From assembly GCA_034440575.1 (NCBI GenBank), contig JAOTOL010001661.1, forward strand, positions 3,628,001 to 3,692,000: a stretch of DNA of 64,000 nt, read 5' to 3'. Under the pieces are notes generated by a model that worked only from the letters and a program-made list of their open reading frames with translations, was not told the DNA's origin and did not search any database. This document shows, piece by piece, positions 57,001-64,000 of the stretch (position 1 is the stretch's first letter; every line of letters begins with the position of its first letter). Made by a program: the position numbers and the translations under genes. This stretch comes from Imbricaverruca yamaguchii (Eukaryota; Arthropoda; Thecostraca; Neoverrucidae).

Positions 57001-60000
57001 GCGCGCCGCTCGGCCAGCGCCGCCTGGCGCCGGTCGTAGCGCTCGTCGGCACCCAGCCCGCTCTCCAGAGACTCGACATAGACGCCGCCGGCGCGCGGCA
57101 GCACCCAGCAGGCGCGCTGGTACCGATCGTGGCCCAGACTGGTCGGCCGGATGGTGCGGTTGCCGTCAAAGATGTCGCGGCTCAGCTGGTTATTGTGGTT
57201 GTTGAGCTGTTCGATGCGCTTGAGCAGCTCGTCGGCAGTCATGGCATTGACGTCTCCGTCATCCTGAAGCGGACCACCATCCGACGTTACGCGCCGTACG
57301 TAATTACGCGAAACGGTCGCAGTGTCATTGGCCCACCTCGCTGAAAAAAAATCCCCCACAGCATCATGCAATAAACAATGAAAAGCAAGACTTAATATCA
57401 GGCTTTATTTGCCTTCAATGGCATTCCACACATTAATGTGCTTAGTGTTGGCTTTGAGTTGTAAGCTCTGTCACCAGAAACTACCCCTTCATTTAGGACA
57501 GAACATCCCCTACTTATTGCATAGTTTTAGCCATGAGTGACATCATGCCATTTCCCACACATCCTACCACTGATATGGTGGTGATACATCAATGAGCACA
57601 GATGCAACTGCGGCGCAACGAGTAGTCAGTGACTACACAACATGAATATCACTAATTACATAGAGCATACGCCATCACACAAAAACGGATACCACCGTAC
57701 GATAAAATAACAGTTACCGTATAGACTAATAGCATACAGATATTTTGAATTCATAAATAATCTGGTCAGAGGTCTGTAGAAGTAATCAATTGTACAGGGG
57801 ACCGAAGCACGTCACTATCAAAATGATGATGTTTTTGTGGTATGTATGACTAAAATGCACGATGACTAATAGGTAGTATTTGCCTCGCCGTCCTTGAAAT
57901 GCATTGTCAATAATTTTCCAGCTCAAATTGCTAAGCCCAGCCCAAACTAATTTACTGTTTTAGTCGAATGATTTGCATGGAGTAATTTCAGCTAGTCTGG
58001 ACCACACTAGATAACCTCAGCAAGCTTTTCAGAAAAATACTTTCAGTTCCTTCAACACTTCACAATGGAAACACAAACAACATTCAAGAACAATATTGTT
58101 CCTGTTCTACGAAGTTCTACGAAATCCTAAGAAGTCTAGACTGGTCACACATTTTCACCGACTCAGAACTCCCGAATGAGAACTGATTCCGTGCTCGAGA
58201 AGAGCAGATGTAATGCAATATGTTCATCTACAGAAGTGCAGCGCATCTAGAGAAGCATTTTTAAAAGTAATAATTCAGAAAATTCAGGCATTGCATTCGA
58301 CTTTCATTCGTACCTTACATCGGAACTGCGAGAAACACAAATATGCCAGGTACAAACTGGCGCTGGCTACCATATATAATCCTTTGGCAAGGAGACTATC
58401 ACGCTTCAGGCTCATTTGTATGCAACTCCTGTAAGAGTAACACTTTTTGACAACAAATATTGGCATCCAACTCCCTTATAGTCCGCGTGTTGCGGTAGCG
58501 GAACTCATAAATATGGTGATCGACGATTCATTCATCAGATTGTGATATTGGTATATACATGTACCACCGCAAGGCGATCTACTTCAGTGTAGTGGCTATT
58601 AGGCTTCGAGTTAAGAATTACACGGAAAACAGATAAATGTATCACAGCCATGAATCGCAATCACAATCACTCTCATGAAACGGAAAAAAACAGCAAGGCA
58701 ATATTTAATAGCCAACACCAGAGGCCGCGTGGCTCACGACCCCCGGGGTCAGTCAGTCTCATCACTCGCTTCAGCAGACTACGGCTCAGGTCTCCCGGGA
58801 AGGATTAACCACTCAGCGCCATCAGCTCAGCGGGCAGCTGGTTATAGGTAGCCGGCACTCATGCACGGAGGAGTCTTTTAACTGCCTCGGTTCTCGACCT
58901 TGGTACGTGTAACAGCACATCCTTCCTGGTGCTTCGTTTGCGAACCGAGCTACTAGGGTTGAACATTGCTGATATAGAGGTGTGGGCTTCCCACTCATCA
59001 TTGCTGTGAGCCAGTGTCAAAGTGGATCGATTCAGACAGTTGTGCAGCGATGGAGGGCAGCCCAATCCCCCTCGCAGGTCGAACACATGACAACATTTCC
59101 GCTAGCCAAAAATAACCCCAGTGCCTAAGTTCAGGATCGTTTGAAATCTGTTTATACTCGTTTGGGCAGTTTAACTACGCCGAGAGCCGGTATAGGACCT
59201 TCGAGAGTACGAGGGCGCTCACGGGTGGCGAGGACTCCATCGTGCACCAGATGGCGCGCGCAGGTCAACCATAGGGTATGGCTGGCTGTGGAGGCCAGCC
59301 ATGGGGTATGGCTGAATACGCGGTATGATTGGCTGTGAGGAGGCCGATAGTGGAGTATGGCTGGCTGTGGAGTATGGTCGGCTGTGAGGAGACTGAACAT
59401 GGGGTATCGCTGGCTGTATGGTCAGCCATGGAGTTCCTTAGCAGGGAATAGTCCCAACTAATCATGACACACGATAATGTTTTTCTTCGCTTATCTATTT
59501 TTTTTGGCACTCACCACTGCAAAAGAGGTAATAACCGACACCCTGACCAGTAGAACTTTATCGGCATGGCCGGAAGGCCTATCATCTGGCACACGTACCA
59601 CTCCGATGTCGCCGTCATCGCCTGGCTCGCTCTCGTTGCCGCTCTCCTCCTTCTCGTCGTCTTCGTCCTCCTCCTCCTTGGCGTCGTCGGCCGGCTTCGG
59701 AGCGACCGGCTCGCTCAGCAGGGTAGTGTCTCCCGTGTCCCCAGCGTCGCTGCCTCCAGGCTCTGCTAGGGCGCGCGCCGCTACGCTCCGGCTGGAAAAC
59801 TTCTTGCTATGCAGCATCTTGAGCCGACGTAACCGGCCGTCCAGCACCCACTTCTCCTTGCGCTTCGAGTTGACAACCTCGATGGTGCTCTCGATCTGTA
59901 AAATTAGCTGAGTGTTAGCGTTAGGCGGACGTGAACATGGTAGACGAGGACTAAAATGGGCTAGATAAGCTTTTTTTCGAAGGCATGCCAGTGAGGTGCA

Positions 60001-63000
60001 AAACAGCGCACTGAGGTAAACCACAGCATATGATGAGCGTGCTCGCCATGGTGTACAACAAAATGGAGCTCAAATTAATATCTTTGAGCATTTATATCAT
60101 GAGAATTAGCACCACTTGTGGAGTACACACACACACCAAATGCATTGCAAGTCATTTTATAATAATGCAAACCGACGAATTGCTTAAGACGGTAGGTAAT
60201 GCGGTCAGTGCCGACCTGGCGCAAGACGGCCTTGTTTTGCAGCAGGTCGTTGCAGAGGTGGGCCAACACCTCAATCTTCTCGGTAGGGTTCAGGGCCAGG
60301 AACGGCCGCTCGGCCAGCCACTGCGATATCTGGTTGGTGCGATTGCCTTCCATGGCATCCTGGAAGTCAGCGTTCTTGGCGCGGCAGTGAGGATCGCGCT
60401 GGTTCGGGCACAGTCCGGTCAGAGTCTTCACCTGCCAACGAATGACCAACCATCGTTGCCTGCTCATCTCCAGTACAGGCGTCTAGCTGGGTGTCGATGA
60501 TCCCAGAGTATACGGCCACACCATAACAGCCGGCGCCGCAGTATCTCCGTTAGGGCTAGTGTTCAACGGATCCGGAATTCCTATTGCTTATCAGATGACA
60601 AGTACCATCGTACAACGTAACGGCCCAGAAATCGTAACAAAAAGCATGGCAATTCAGTAGTTTTCTACATATGGTCCTGAACACCGACTAACCTCATCAC
60701 ACGCACAGGCAAACAGACCGACTCACCTTGTCAGACGAGCAGGCCGAGACAGGACTCACCTAACCAGACGCGCAGGCAGACAGACCAACTCAGCTCATCA
60801 AACGAGTAGGCAGACAGACAAACTCACTTCATCAGACGAATAGGCAGACAGACCGACTCACCTCATCAGGCGCGCAGGCAGAAGCTGATTCACCTTATCA
60901 ACCCGCGGTCCAGTGGACCAACTCACCTCACCATACACGAGGGTCGTTATACCAACTCACCTCACCATACACGAGGGTCGTTATACCAACTCACCTCACC
61001 ATACACGAGGGTCGTTATACCAACTCACCTCACCATACACGAGGGTCGTTATACCAACTCACCTCACCATACACGAGGGTCGTTATACCAACTCACCTCA
61101 CCATACACGAGGGTCGTTATACCAACTCACCTCACCATACACGAGGGTCGTTATACCAACTCACTTCATCATACACGAGGGTCGTTATACCAACTCACCT
61201 CACCATACACGAGGGTCCTTATACCAACTCACCTCACCATACACGAGGGTCGTTATACCAACTCATCTCACCATACGCGAGGGTCGTTATACCAACTCAC
61301 CTCACCATACACGAGGGTCGTTATACCAACTCACCTCACCATACACGAGGGTCGTTATACCAACTCACCTCACCATACACGAGGGTCGTTATACCAACTC
61401 ATCTCACCATACGCGAGGGTCGTTATACCAACTCACCTCACCATACACGAGGGTCGTTATACCAACTCACCTCACCATACACGAGGGTCGTTATACCAAC
61501 TCACCTCACCATACACGAGGGTCGTTATACCAACTCATCTCACCATACGCGAGGGTCGTTATACCAACTCACCTCACCATACACGAGGGTCGTTATACCA
61601 ACTCACCTCACCATACACGAGGGTCGTTATACCAACTCATCTCACCATACGCGAGGGTCGTTATACCAACTCACCTCACCATACACGAGGGTCGTTATAC
61701 CAACTCACCTCACCATACACGAGGGTCGTTATACCAACTCACCTCACCATACACGAGGGGCGGCGGACCAACTCACCTCACCATACACGAGGGTCGTTGT
61801 ACCAACTCACCTCACCATACACGAGGGTCGTTATACCAACTCACCTCACCATACACGAGGGTCGTTATACCAACTCACCTCACCATACACGAGGGTCGTT
61901 ATACCAACTCACCTCACCATACACGAGGGTCGTTATACCAACTCACCTCACCATACGCGAGGGTCGTTATACCAACTCACCTCACCATACACGAGGGTCG
62001 TTATACCAACTCACCTCACCATACGCGAGGGTCGTTATACCAACTCACCTCACCATACACGAGGGTCGTTATACCAACTCACCTCACCATACACGAGGGT
62101 CGTTATACCAACTCACCTTTTAATCACCATACACGAGGGTCGTTATACCAACTCACCTCCCATAGGAGGGTTATATTACCACTCCTCACCATACACGAGG
62201 GTCGTTATACCAACTCACTCACCATACACGAGGGCGGGACCAACTCACCTCACCATACACGAGGGGCGGCGGACCAACTCACCTCACCATACACGAGGGT
62301 CGTTATACCAACTCACCTCACCATACACGAGGGTCGTTATACCAACTCACCTCACCATACACGAGGGTCGTTATACCAACTCACCTCACCATACACGAGG
62401 GCCGGTGGACCAACTCACCTCACCATACACGAGGGGCGGCGGACCAACTCACCTCACCATACACGAGGGCCGGCGGACCAACTCACCTCACCATACACGA
62501 GGGTCGTTATACCAACTCACCTCACCATACACGAGGGCCGGCGGACCAACTCACCTCACCATACACGAGGGCCGGTGGACCAACTCACCTCACCATACAC
62601 GAGGGTCGTTATACCAACTCACCTCACCATACACGAGGGTAGTTATACCAACTCACCTCACCATACACGAGGGCCGGTAGACCAACTCACCTCACCATAC
62701 ACGACGGTCGTTATACCAACTCACCTCACCATACACGAGGGCCGGTAAACCAACTCACCTCACCATACACGAGGGTCGTTATACCAACTCACCTCACCAT
62801 ACACGAGGGGCGGCGGACCACCACACAGGTTTATACACCATACACGAGGGCGTTATACCAACTCACCTCACCATACACGAGGGCCGGCGTTGACCAACTC
62901 ACCTCACCATACACGAGGGTCGTTATACCAACTCACCTCACCATACACGAGGGCCGGTATACCAACTCACCTCACCATACACGAGGGTCGTTATACCAAC

Positions 63001-63944
63001 TCACCTCACCATACACGAGGGCCGGTAGACCAACTCACCTCACCATACACGAGGGGCGGCGGACCAACTCACCTCACCATACACGAGGGCTGGTGGACCA
63101 ACTCACCTCATCATACACGAAGGTCGTTATACCAACTCACCTCACCATACACGAGGGTCGTTATACCAACTCACCTCACCATACACGAAGGTCGTCATAC
63201 CAACTCACCTCACCATACACGAAGGTCGTTATACCAACTCACCTCACCATACACGAGGGCCGGTGGACCAACTCACCTCACCATACACGAGGCCCAGTGG
63301 ACCAACTCACCTCACCATACACGAGGCCCGGTGGACCAACTCACCTCATCATACACGAAGGTCGTTATACCAACTCACCTCACCATACACGAAGGTCGTT
63401 ATACCAACTCACCTCACCATACACGAGGGCCGGTGGACCAACTCACCTCACCATACACGAGGGGCGGCGGACCAACTCACCTCACCATACACGAGGGGCG
63501 GCGGACCAACTCACCTCACCATACACGAGGCCCGGTGGACCAACTCACCTCACCATACACGAGGCCCGGTGGACCAACTCACCTCGCCGGACGCGCAGGC
63601 CAACATGTAGATGCGCAGCACCTCTGAGAGCGCACTGTGCGTGACGTCAGCCTGGCGCAGCGTCTGGTTGAGCAGCGTCACGTGGCGCACCGGATGAGGG
63701 ATGCCCGGGTCCTCGACGGCGCACACCACCAGGTGGGTGAGCACCGAGAGCAGCTCATCTTCATGGTCGGGCTCGTTCATCAGACCCTGCTGCAGCGCCG
63801 CCAGCGATGGCAGCGAATCCATGTCGAAGCCCAGCGTCTCGCCGAAGTTGTGCAGAAACTCGAATACCATGAGGCAGTGGGCGAACGCCTCGCCGGCAAG
63901 TTTCAGGCCCGGAATCCGCTTCAGCTCAGGCAGTCGCTTCTGGT
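40479..63944 (-). CDS. BAZ2B: BAZ2/toutatis-type chromatin remodeller subunit, 3' part of gene (12 exons)
   Basis: Minus-strand exons read in order: 63583-63944, 60216-60431, about 59515-59895, 55856-57340, 54922-55067, 52914-53093, 52091-52573, 51247-51368, 46241-46379, 45238-45429, 42925-43094, 40479-40629. All junctions keep frame except the third-to-fourth, where the donor is unresolved. They encode DDT, WHIM segments, a Glu/Pro/Thr-rich middle, the conserved [10 protein letters not shown] and IAWEKSIM-type blocks, two PHD fingers and a C-terminal bromodomain, the order of BAZ2A/TIP5, BAZ2B and Drosophila toutatis. These proteins are the non-ATPase subunit of ISWI-class remodellers and act in the nucleus in chromatin silencing and spacing. 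The 5' exons, including any TAM/MBD domain, lie beyond 64 kb. Invertebrates usually have one BAZ2 gene, so the A/B label is nominal. Introns carry many tandem repeats and transposon relics. Confidence 0.95.
40630..42924 (-). other. intron between the bromodomain exons
   Basis: AT-rich DNA with no recognisable gene, long repeat or element. Plus-strand frames of up to 80 codons lack motifs. Confidence 0.6.
42925..43094 (-). CDS. BAZ2B: BAZ2-like exon: first half of bromodomain
   Basis: Reads [20 protein letters not shown], then [20 protein letters not shown] and [20 protein letters not shown] and the following ZA loop are the bromodomain shelf. The donor GTAAGT splits the final Val codon, rejoined by the next exon. 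The acceptor at ACACAG before 43094 lacks a strong pyrimidine tract; its phase fits the preceding exon. A minisatellite begins within about 20 bases of it. Confidence 0.9.
43110..44335 (-). repeat. 37/33-bp minisatellite abutting the bromodomain exon
   Basis: About 33 copies of a unit GTGTACAGGCGACAGGCTGT followed by CCCAGCACACACAGTCA, some shortened by four bases. Mixed unit lengths still leave 360-400-codon open frames in all plus-strand frames and long minus-strand frames. Those translate as pure repeats and are not genes. Confidence 0.97.
44480..45120 (-). repeat. 65-69-bp minisatellite in the same intron
   Basis: About ten copies of a unit containing GATGACAGTGTACAGACAGT, ACATAGGCTATCAGCTATCC and GTGCACAAAACAGATCGGGT. 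Earlier units are a few bases longer through AAAAAACAC. It lies about 120 bases from the PHD2 exon donor. Confidence 0.95.
45238..45429 (-). CDS. BAZ2B: BAZ2-like exon: end of PHD2 and basic linker
   Basis: It begins after CTGCTGATCAG and reads [20 protein letters not shown], supplying the last Cys pair of the second PHD finger. A Lys/Arg/Pro/Ser linker follows ([20 protein letters not shown]). It ends RGNKK at an AAG/GTGCGC donor. It is 64 codons in phase 0 at both ends, which fits both neighbours. The donor is a weak consensus, so this end is less certain. Confidence 0.85.
45430..46240 (-). other. intron, nothing recognised
   Basis: Intronic DNA between the two exons of PHD2. No repeat array or element recognised. 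Confidence 0.5.
46241..46379 (-). CDS. BAZ2B: BAZ2-like exon: end of PHD1 and start of PHD2
   Basis: It starts after a pyrimidine-rich acceptor ending GCTGCAG and completes the Trp codon begun in the previous exon. It reads [20 protein letters not shown], then [20 protein letters not shown] and TPHVTK before a GTCAGT donor. YCYEC closes the first PHD finger; CVVC, CEGC and HPEC open the second. Exactly 46 codons plus one base. Confidence 0.93.
46380..47023. other. intronic DNA before the GC-rich transposase-like block
   Basis: AT-rich, with GGATATATAACGGATATATA repeats near 46960. It may include the 5' end of the transposase-like element, but no terminal repeat was matched. Confidence 0.4.
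47024..50033 (+). pseudogene. unclassified RNase H-fold (DDE) transposase-like coding block, degenerate
   Basis: Three kilobases of GC-rich DNA in AT-rich intron read as one intronless protein of roughly 950-1000 residues, broken by at least five frame changes or stops. Order: N-terminal region from ATG 47024; [19 protein letters not shown] near 47400; [20 protein letters not shown] near 47980; [15 protein letters not shown] and [13 protein letters not shown] near 48215-48330; helical middle; [12 protein letters not shown] near 49070; [13 protein letters not shown] near 49145; C-terminal part to TGA 50033. The spaced Asp (HYDTTSR), Asp (MIDAASK) and Glu (DAEHNL) recall a hAT-like D-D-E set, but I cannot place the family. 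I recall similar uncharacterised proteins repeated in cnidarian genomes, unverified. It is antisense to the BAZ2 gene. The minus-strand frame 48798-49835 is its shadow. Confidence 0.6.
50056..50345 (+). repeat. two direct copies of a ~140-bp unit after the transposase-like block
   Basis: GGTCGAGAAATTG(T/G)GTA, GAGATCCTTA-like text and GCCATATCTG followed by GGGAGATATATCGTGCTC each occur twice, at about 50060-50200 and 50215-50345. It may be the 3' untranslated or terminal part of the same element. Confidence 0.7.
50502..50960 (+). pseudogene. 3' fragment of a LINE reverse transcriptase
   Basis: The frame reads [20 protein letters not shown], then [20 protein letters not shown], resembling the C-terminal domain that follows RT in jockey/CR1-like LINEs (the LGWL...K...L..HK pattern). 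It starts abruptly at about 50500, consistent with 5' truncation. It shows no other RT motif. It is antisense to the BAZ2-like gene. Confidence 0.55.
51067..51120 (+). mobile_element. SINE-type 3' domain fragment
   Basis: TTATTTGGGCTTTAGGGCGC with a nearby GGCCATATTACGCC matches the pattern of the fragments at 55137-55190 and 55580-55640 (GGGCTTxxxGxCGCATCGACx ... GGTCATxxxGCGCC). I read it as a shared SINE tail domain. Confidence 0.5.
51247..51368 (-). CDS. BAZ2B: BAZ2-like exon: first part of PHD1
   Basis: It follows the acceptor CTCCTCCGACAG and reads [20 protein letters not shown], then [20 protein letters not shown], plus two bases of a Trp codon. The donor is GTGAGT. These are zinc ligands 1-6 of a C4HC3 finger; the last pair is in the next exon about 4.9 kb away. 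Confidence 0.95.
51369..52090 (-). other. intron, nothing recognised
   Basis: AT-rich intron without recognisable elements or repeats. Confidence 0.5.
52091..52573 (-). CDS. BAZ2B: BAZ2-like exon: conserved region before the PHD finger
   Basis: It starts after ACACTAAATCAG and reads [14 protein letters not shown], a linker with [19 protein letters not shown], then [38 protein letters not shown] and [11 protein letters not shown] to a GTGAGT donor. The ERRYLKxPL, VWRxAL...AAQV and AWxKSIMK blocks are specific landmarks of BAZ2A/BAZ2B just upstream of the PHD finger. 161 codons, phase 0 at both ends. Confidence 0.93.
52914..53093 (-). CDS. BAZ2B: BAZ2-like exon: coiled segment before the ERRYL block
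   Basis: Reads [20 protein letters not shown], then [20 protein letters not shown] and [12 protein letters not shown] before a GTAAGG donor. The VALxVExxLLExVExLExRxxxASxQVK pattern is the helical segment found here in BAZ2 proteins. 60 codons, phase 0. The acceptor GGTGGCAG is acceptable but not strong. Confidence 0.88.
53450..53870 (-). repeat. 32-bp minisatellite
   Basis: About twelve copies of ACAAACGGGGCGTGTCACCG followed by TCATCACACAGT, with degenerate GTCACCGTC-rich copies at the right end. It lies in a BAZ2 intron. Plus-strand ORFs over it are artefacts. Confidence 0.95.
53940..54003. repeat. (AT)n microsatellite
   Basis: Uninterrupted AT repeat in a BAZ2 intron. Confidence 0.96.
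54004..54921 (-). other. intron, nothing recognised
   Basis: AT-rich intronic DNA without recognisable features. Confidence 0.5.
54922..55067 (-). CDS. BAZ2B: BAZ2-like exon: WSD/WHIM3 segment (GWWRITDP)
   Basis: It starts after TTGTGCAG and reads [20 protein letters not shown], then [20 protein letters not shown] and AIMEACSM before GTAAGT. GWWxIxDPxxLxxLLxALHxRGIREKxLxKxI is a BAZ2 signature. Two bases complete an Asp codon from the long upstream exon, so the junction is in frame. Confidence 0.95.
55137..55305 (-). mobile_element. tRNA-derived SINE, minus strand
   Basis: On the minus strand, an A-box-like GTGGTCTAGGGGTAAGATGC is followed by CTCACAATCGAAAGACTG and a perfect B-box GGTTCGAACCT. 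A tail domain and TAACTAACTAACTAAC end repeats come next. The tRNA head lacks a closing acceptor stem, so it is a SINE and not a tRNA gene. The tail domain recurs at 51067 and 55580. Confidence 0.8.
55580..55640 (+). mobile_element. SINE-type 3' domain fragment
   Basis: GGTTGGTTATTTGGGCTTAC, then GGACGCATCGACTGCG and GGTCATACAGCGCC. Same domain as at 51067 and, inverted, at 55137-55190. Confidence 0.5.
55856..57340 (-). CDS. BAZ2B: BAZ2-like long exon: WHIM3 start and acidic, Pro-rich middle
   Basis: It follows a strong TTTTTTTTCAG acceptor and has about 494 codons. The N-terminal part reads [20 protein letters not shown], then [20 protein letters not shown] and YVESLES, the BAZ2/WSTF-type block (SLGxDRYxRxYWxL). 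The middle is low complexity, with repeated [15 protein letters not shown] and TEPAEAG-type units. The C-terminal part has [36 protein letters not shown] and ends in PIPE before a GTGGGT donor that splits an Asp codon with the next exon. Length and composition match the long variable exon of BAZ2 genes. Confidence 0.92.
57341..59514 (-). other. intron, nothing recognised
   Basis: AT-rich intronic DNA. The phase mismatch between the flanking exons would be solved by a small unseen exon here or by another donor in the upstream exon. I could not find a convincing candidate. Near 59270-59450 GGTATGGCTGGCTGTGGAG-like text repeats a few times. Confidence 0.45.
59515..59895 (-). CDS. BAZ2B: BAZ2-like exon: WHIM2 segment and acidic tail
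   Basis: After the acceptor ATTTTACAG it reads [20 protein letters not shown], then [12 protein letters not shown]. An Asp/Glu-rich tail ([20 protein letters not shown]) follows. RKxKWxxxGRLRRLK is a BAZ2 landmark. The 3' limit is uncertain: a GTGAGT donor at 59515 gives phase 0, whereas the next exon needs phase 1; a GTGTGC site near 59596 would fit phase but is weak. Confidence 0.85.
60216..60431 (-). CDS. BAZ2B: BAZ2-like exon: WHIM1 segment
   Basis: It starts after CGTTGGCAG and reads [20 protein letters not shown], then [20 protein letters not shown] and [18 protein letters not shown]. PFxxLxPxxKxxVLxxLxxxLL is the WHIM1 helix that follows the DDT domain. Phase 0 at both ends. The proposed donor CAG/GTCGGC is weak, but it joins correctly to the next exon's IEST. 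Confidence 0.88.
60690..60910 (-). repeat. six degenerate repeats of a BAZ2 exon-intron junction
   Basis: About six units of 33-34 bp resemble, on the plus strand, ACTCACCTCATCAGGCGCGC followed by AGGCAGACAGACCG. This is close to ACTCACCTCGCCGGACGCGC followed by AGGCCAACA at 63577-63605, which is the donor site and last codons of the DDT exon. The block adjoins the distal end of the 34-bp array. Confidence 0.85.
60920..63580 (-). repeat. 34-bp minisatellite carrying a 5' splice-site sequence in every unit
   Basis: Roughly 75 copies of ACCAACTCACCTCACCATAC followed by ACGAGGGTCGTTAT, with variants in the last ten bases (GGCCGGTGG, GGGCGGCGG). On the gene's strand each unit reads GGTGAGGTGAGTTGG, against GGCGAGGTGAGTTGG at the real exon end (63583). 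The array reaches the donor itself. The 611-codon plus-strand frame is a repeat artefact. Confidence 0.97.
63583..63944 (-). CDS. BAZ2B: BAZ2-like exon: DDT domain
   Basis: After the acceptor GATCTTACAG it reads [20 protein letters not shown], then [35 protein letters not shown] and [16 protein letters not shown], ending at a GAG/GTGAGT donor in phase 0. The FxxxLMVxEFLHxFGxxLGFD and SLxxLQxGL patterns define the BAZ2 DDT domain, which in this family contacts the ISWI ATPase. It is the first exon of the gene inside the window. Confidence 0.95.
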
Positions 63945-64000
63945 CTGTAAGATCGGAGCGTGTTTATCAGTCACAGCCCTCTGATACATCAGCCAGTGAA

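Noticed and set aside
60913..62748. 611-codon plus-strand open frame and its shorter neighbours to 63644
   Set aside because: Entirely explained by the stop-free 34-bp tandem unit in a BAZ2 intron. The translation only cycles through the three frames of the unit.

Overview
The window is eukaryotic, from an invertebrate animal that is most likely an arthropod. Genes are intron-rich, coding exons are GC- and CpG-rich, and AT-rich DNA is loaded with micro- and minisatellites and with many classes of transposable element. I see no bacterial operons, rRNA, functional tRNA or CRISPR. The species cannot be named from sequence alone; the arthropod suggestion rests mainly on resemblance of the smaller gene to insect prel.

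Region 1 (1-31 kb) holds no host gene that I can recognise. It is a mobile-element landscape: a Gypsy-like gag/protease relic (1.5-2.8 kb), a CR1-like LINE on the minus strand (4.7-8.0 kb), a piggyBac element with both ends and TTAA target sites (9.5-12.3 kb), a Penelope-like repeat split by a TTAA-flanked non-autonomous element (13.4-14.7 kb), an uninterrupted hAT transposase (15.8-17.9 kb), several short hAT-type elements with 8-bp target duplications (18.2, 22.3, 22.8 and 23.1 kb), a Penelope-like GIY-YIG fragment inside an inverted repeat (23.9-24.6 kb), and a complete 4.5-kb pogo-like element flanked by TA with an open 709-codon transposase (25.1-29.5 kb).

Region 2 (31.8-36.1 kb, plus strand) is a four-exon gene reconstructed in frame as a 217-residue PRELI-domain protein (prel/PRELID1-like, a mitochondrial intermembrane-space lipid-transfer protein). 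Exon 1 and intron 1 lie in an almost CpG-free block, while exon 2 is CpG-rich.

Region 3 (40.5-63.9 kb, minus strand, running off the right edge) is a BAZ2/toutatis-type chromatin remodeller gene. Twelve exons can be read: DDT, WHIM segments, a long acidic/proline-rich exon, two PHD fingers and a C-terminal bromodomain. Almost all junctions keep frame. Upstream exons, where a TAM/MBD-type domain would be expected, lie beyond 64 kb. It converges on prel. Its introns hold long minisatellites, a GC-rich degenerate transposase-like coding block of unknown class on the opposite strand (47.0-50.0 kb), a LINE 3' fragment and SINE pieces.

The most unusual observation is that the 2.7-kb array in the BAZ2 intron after the DDT exon is built from 34-bp units that each carry a copy of the exon's own 5' splice site, with an adjoining block repeating the exon-intron junction itself. 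A weaker version of the same pattern occurs in prel intron 2.
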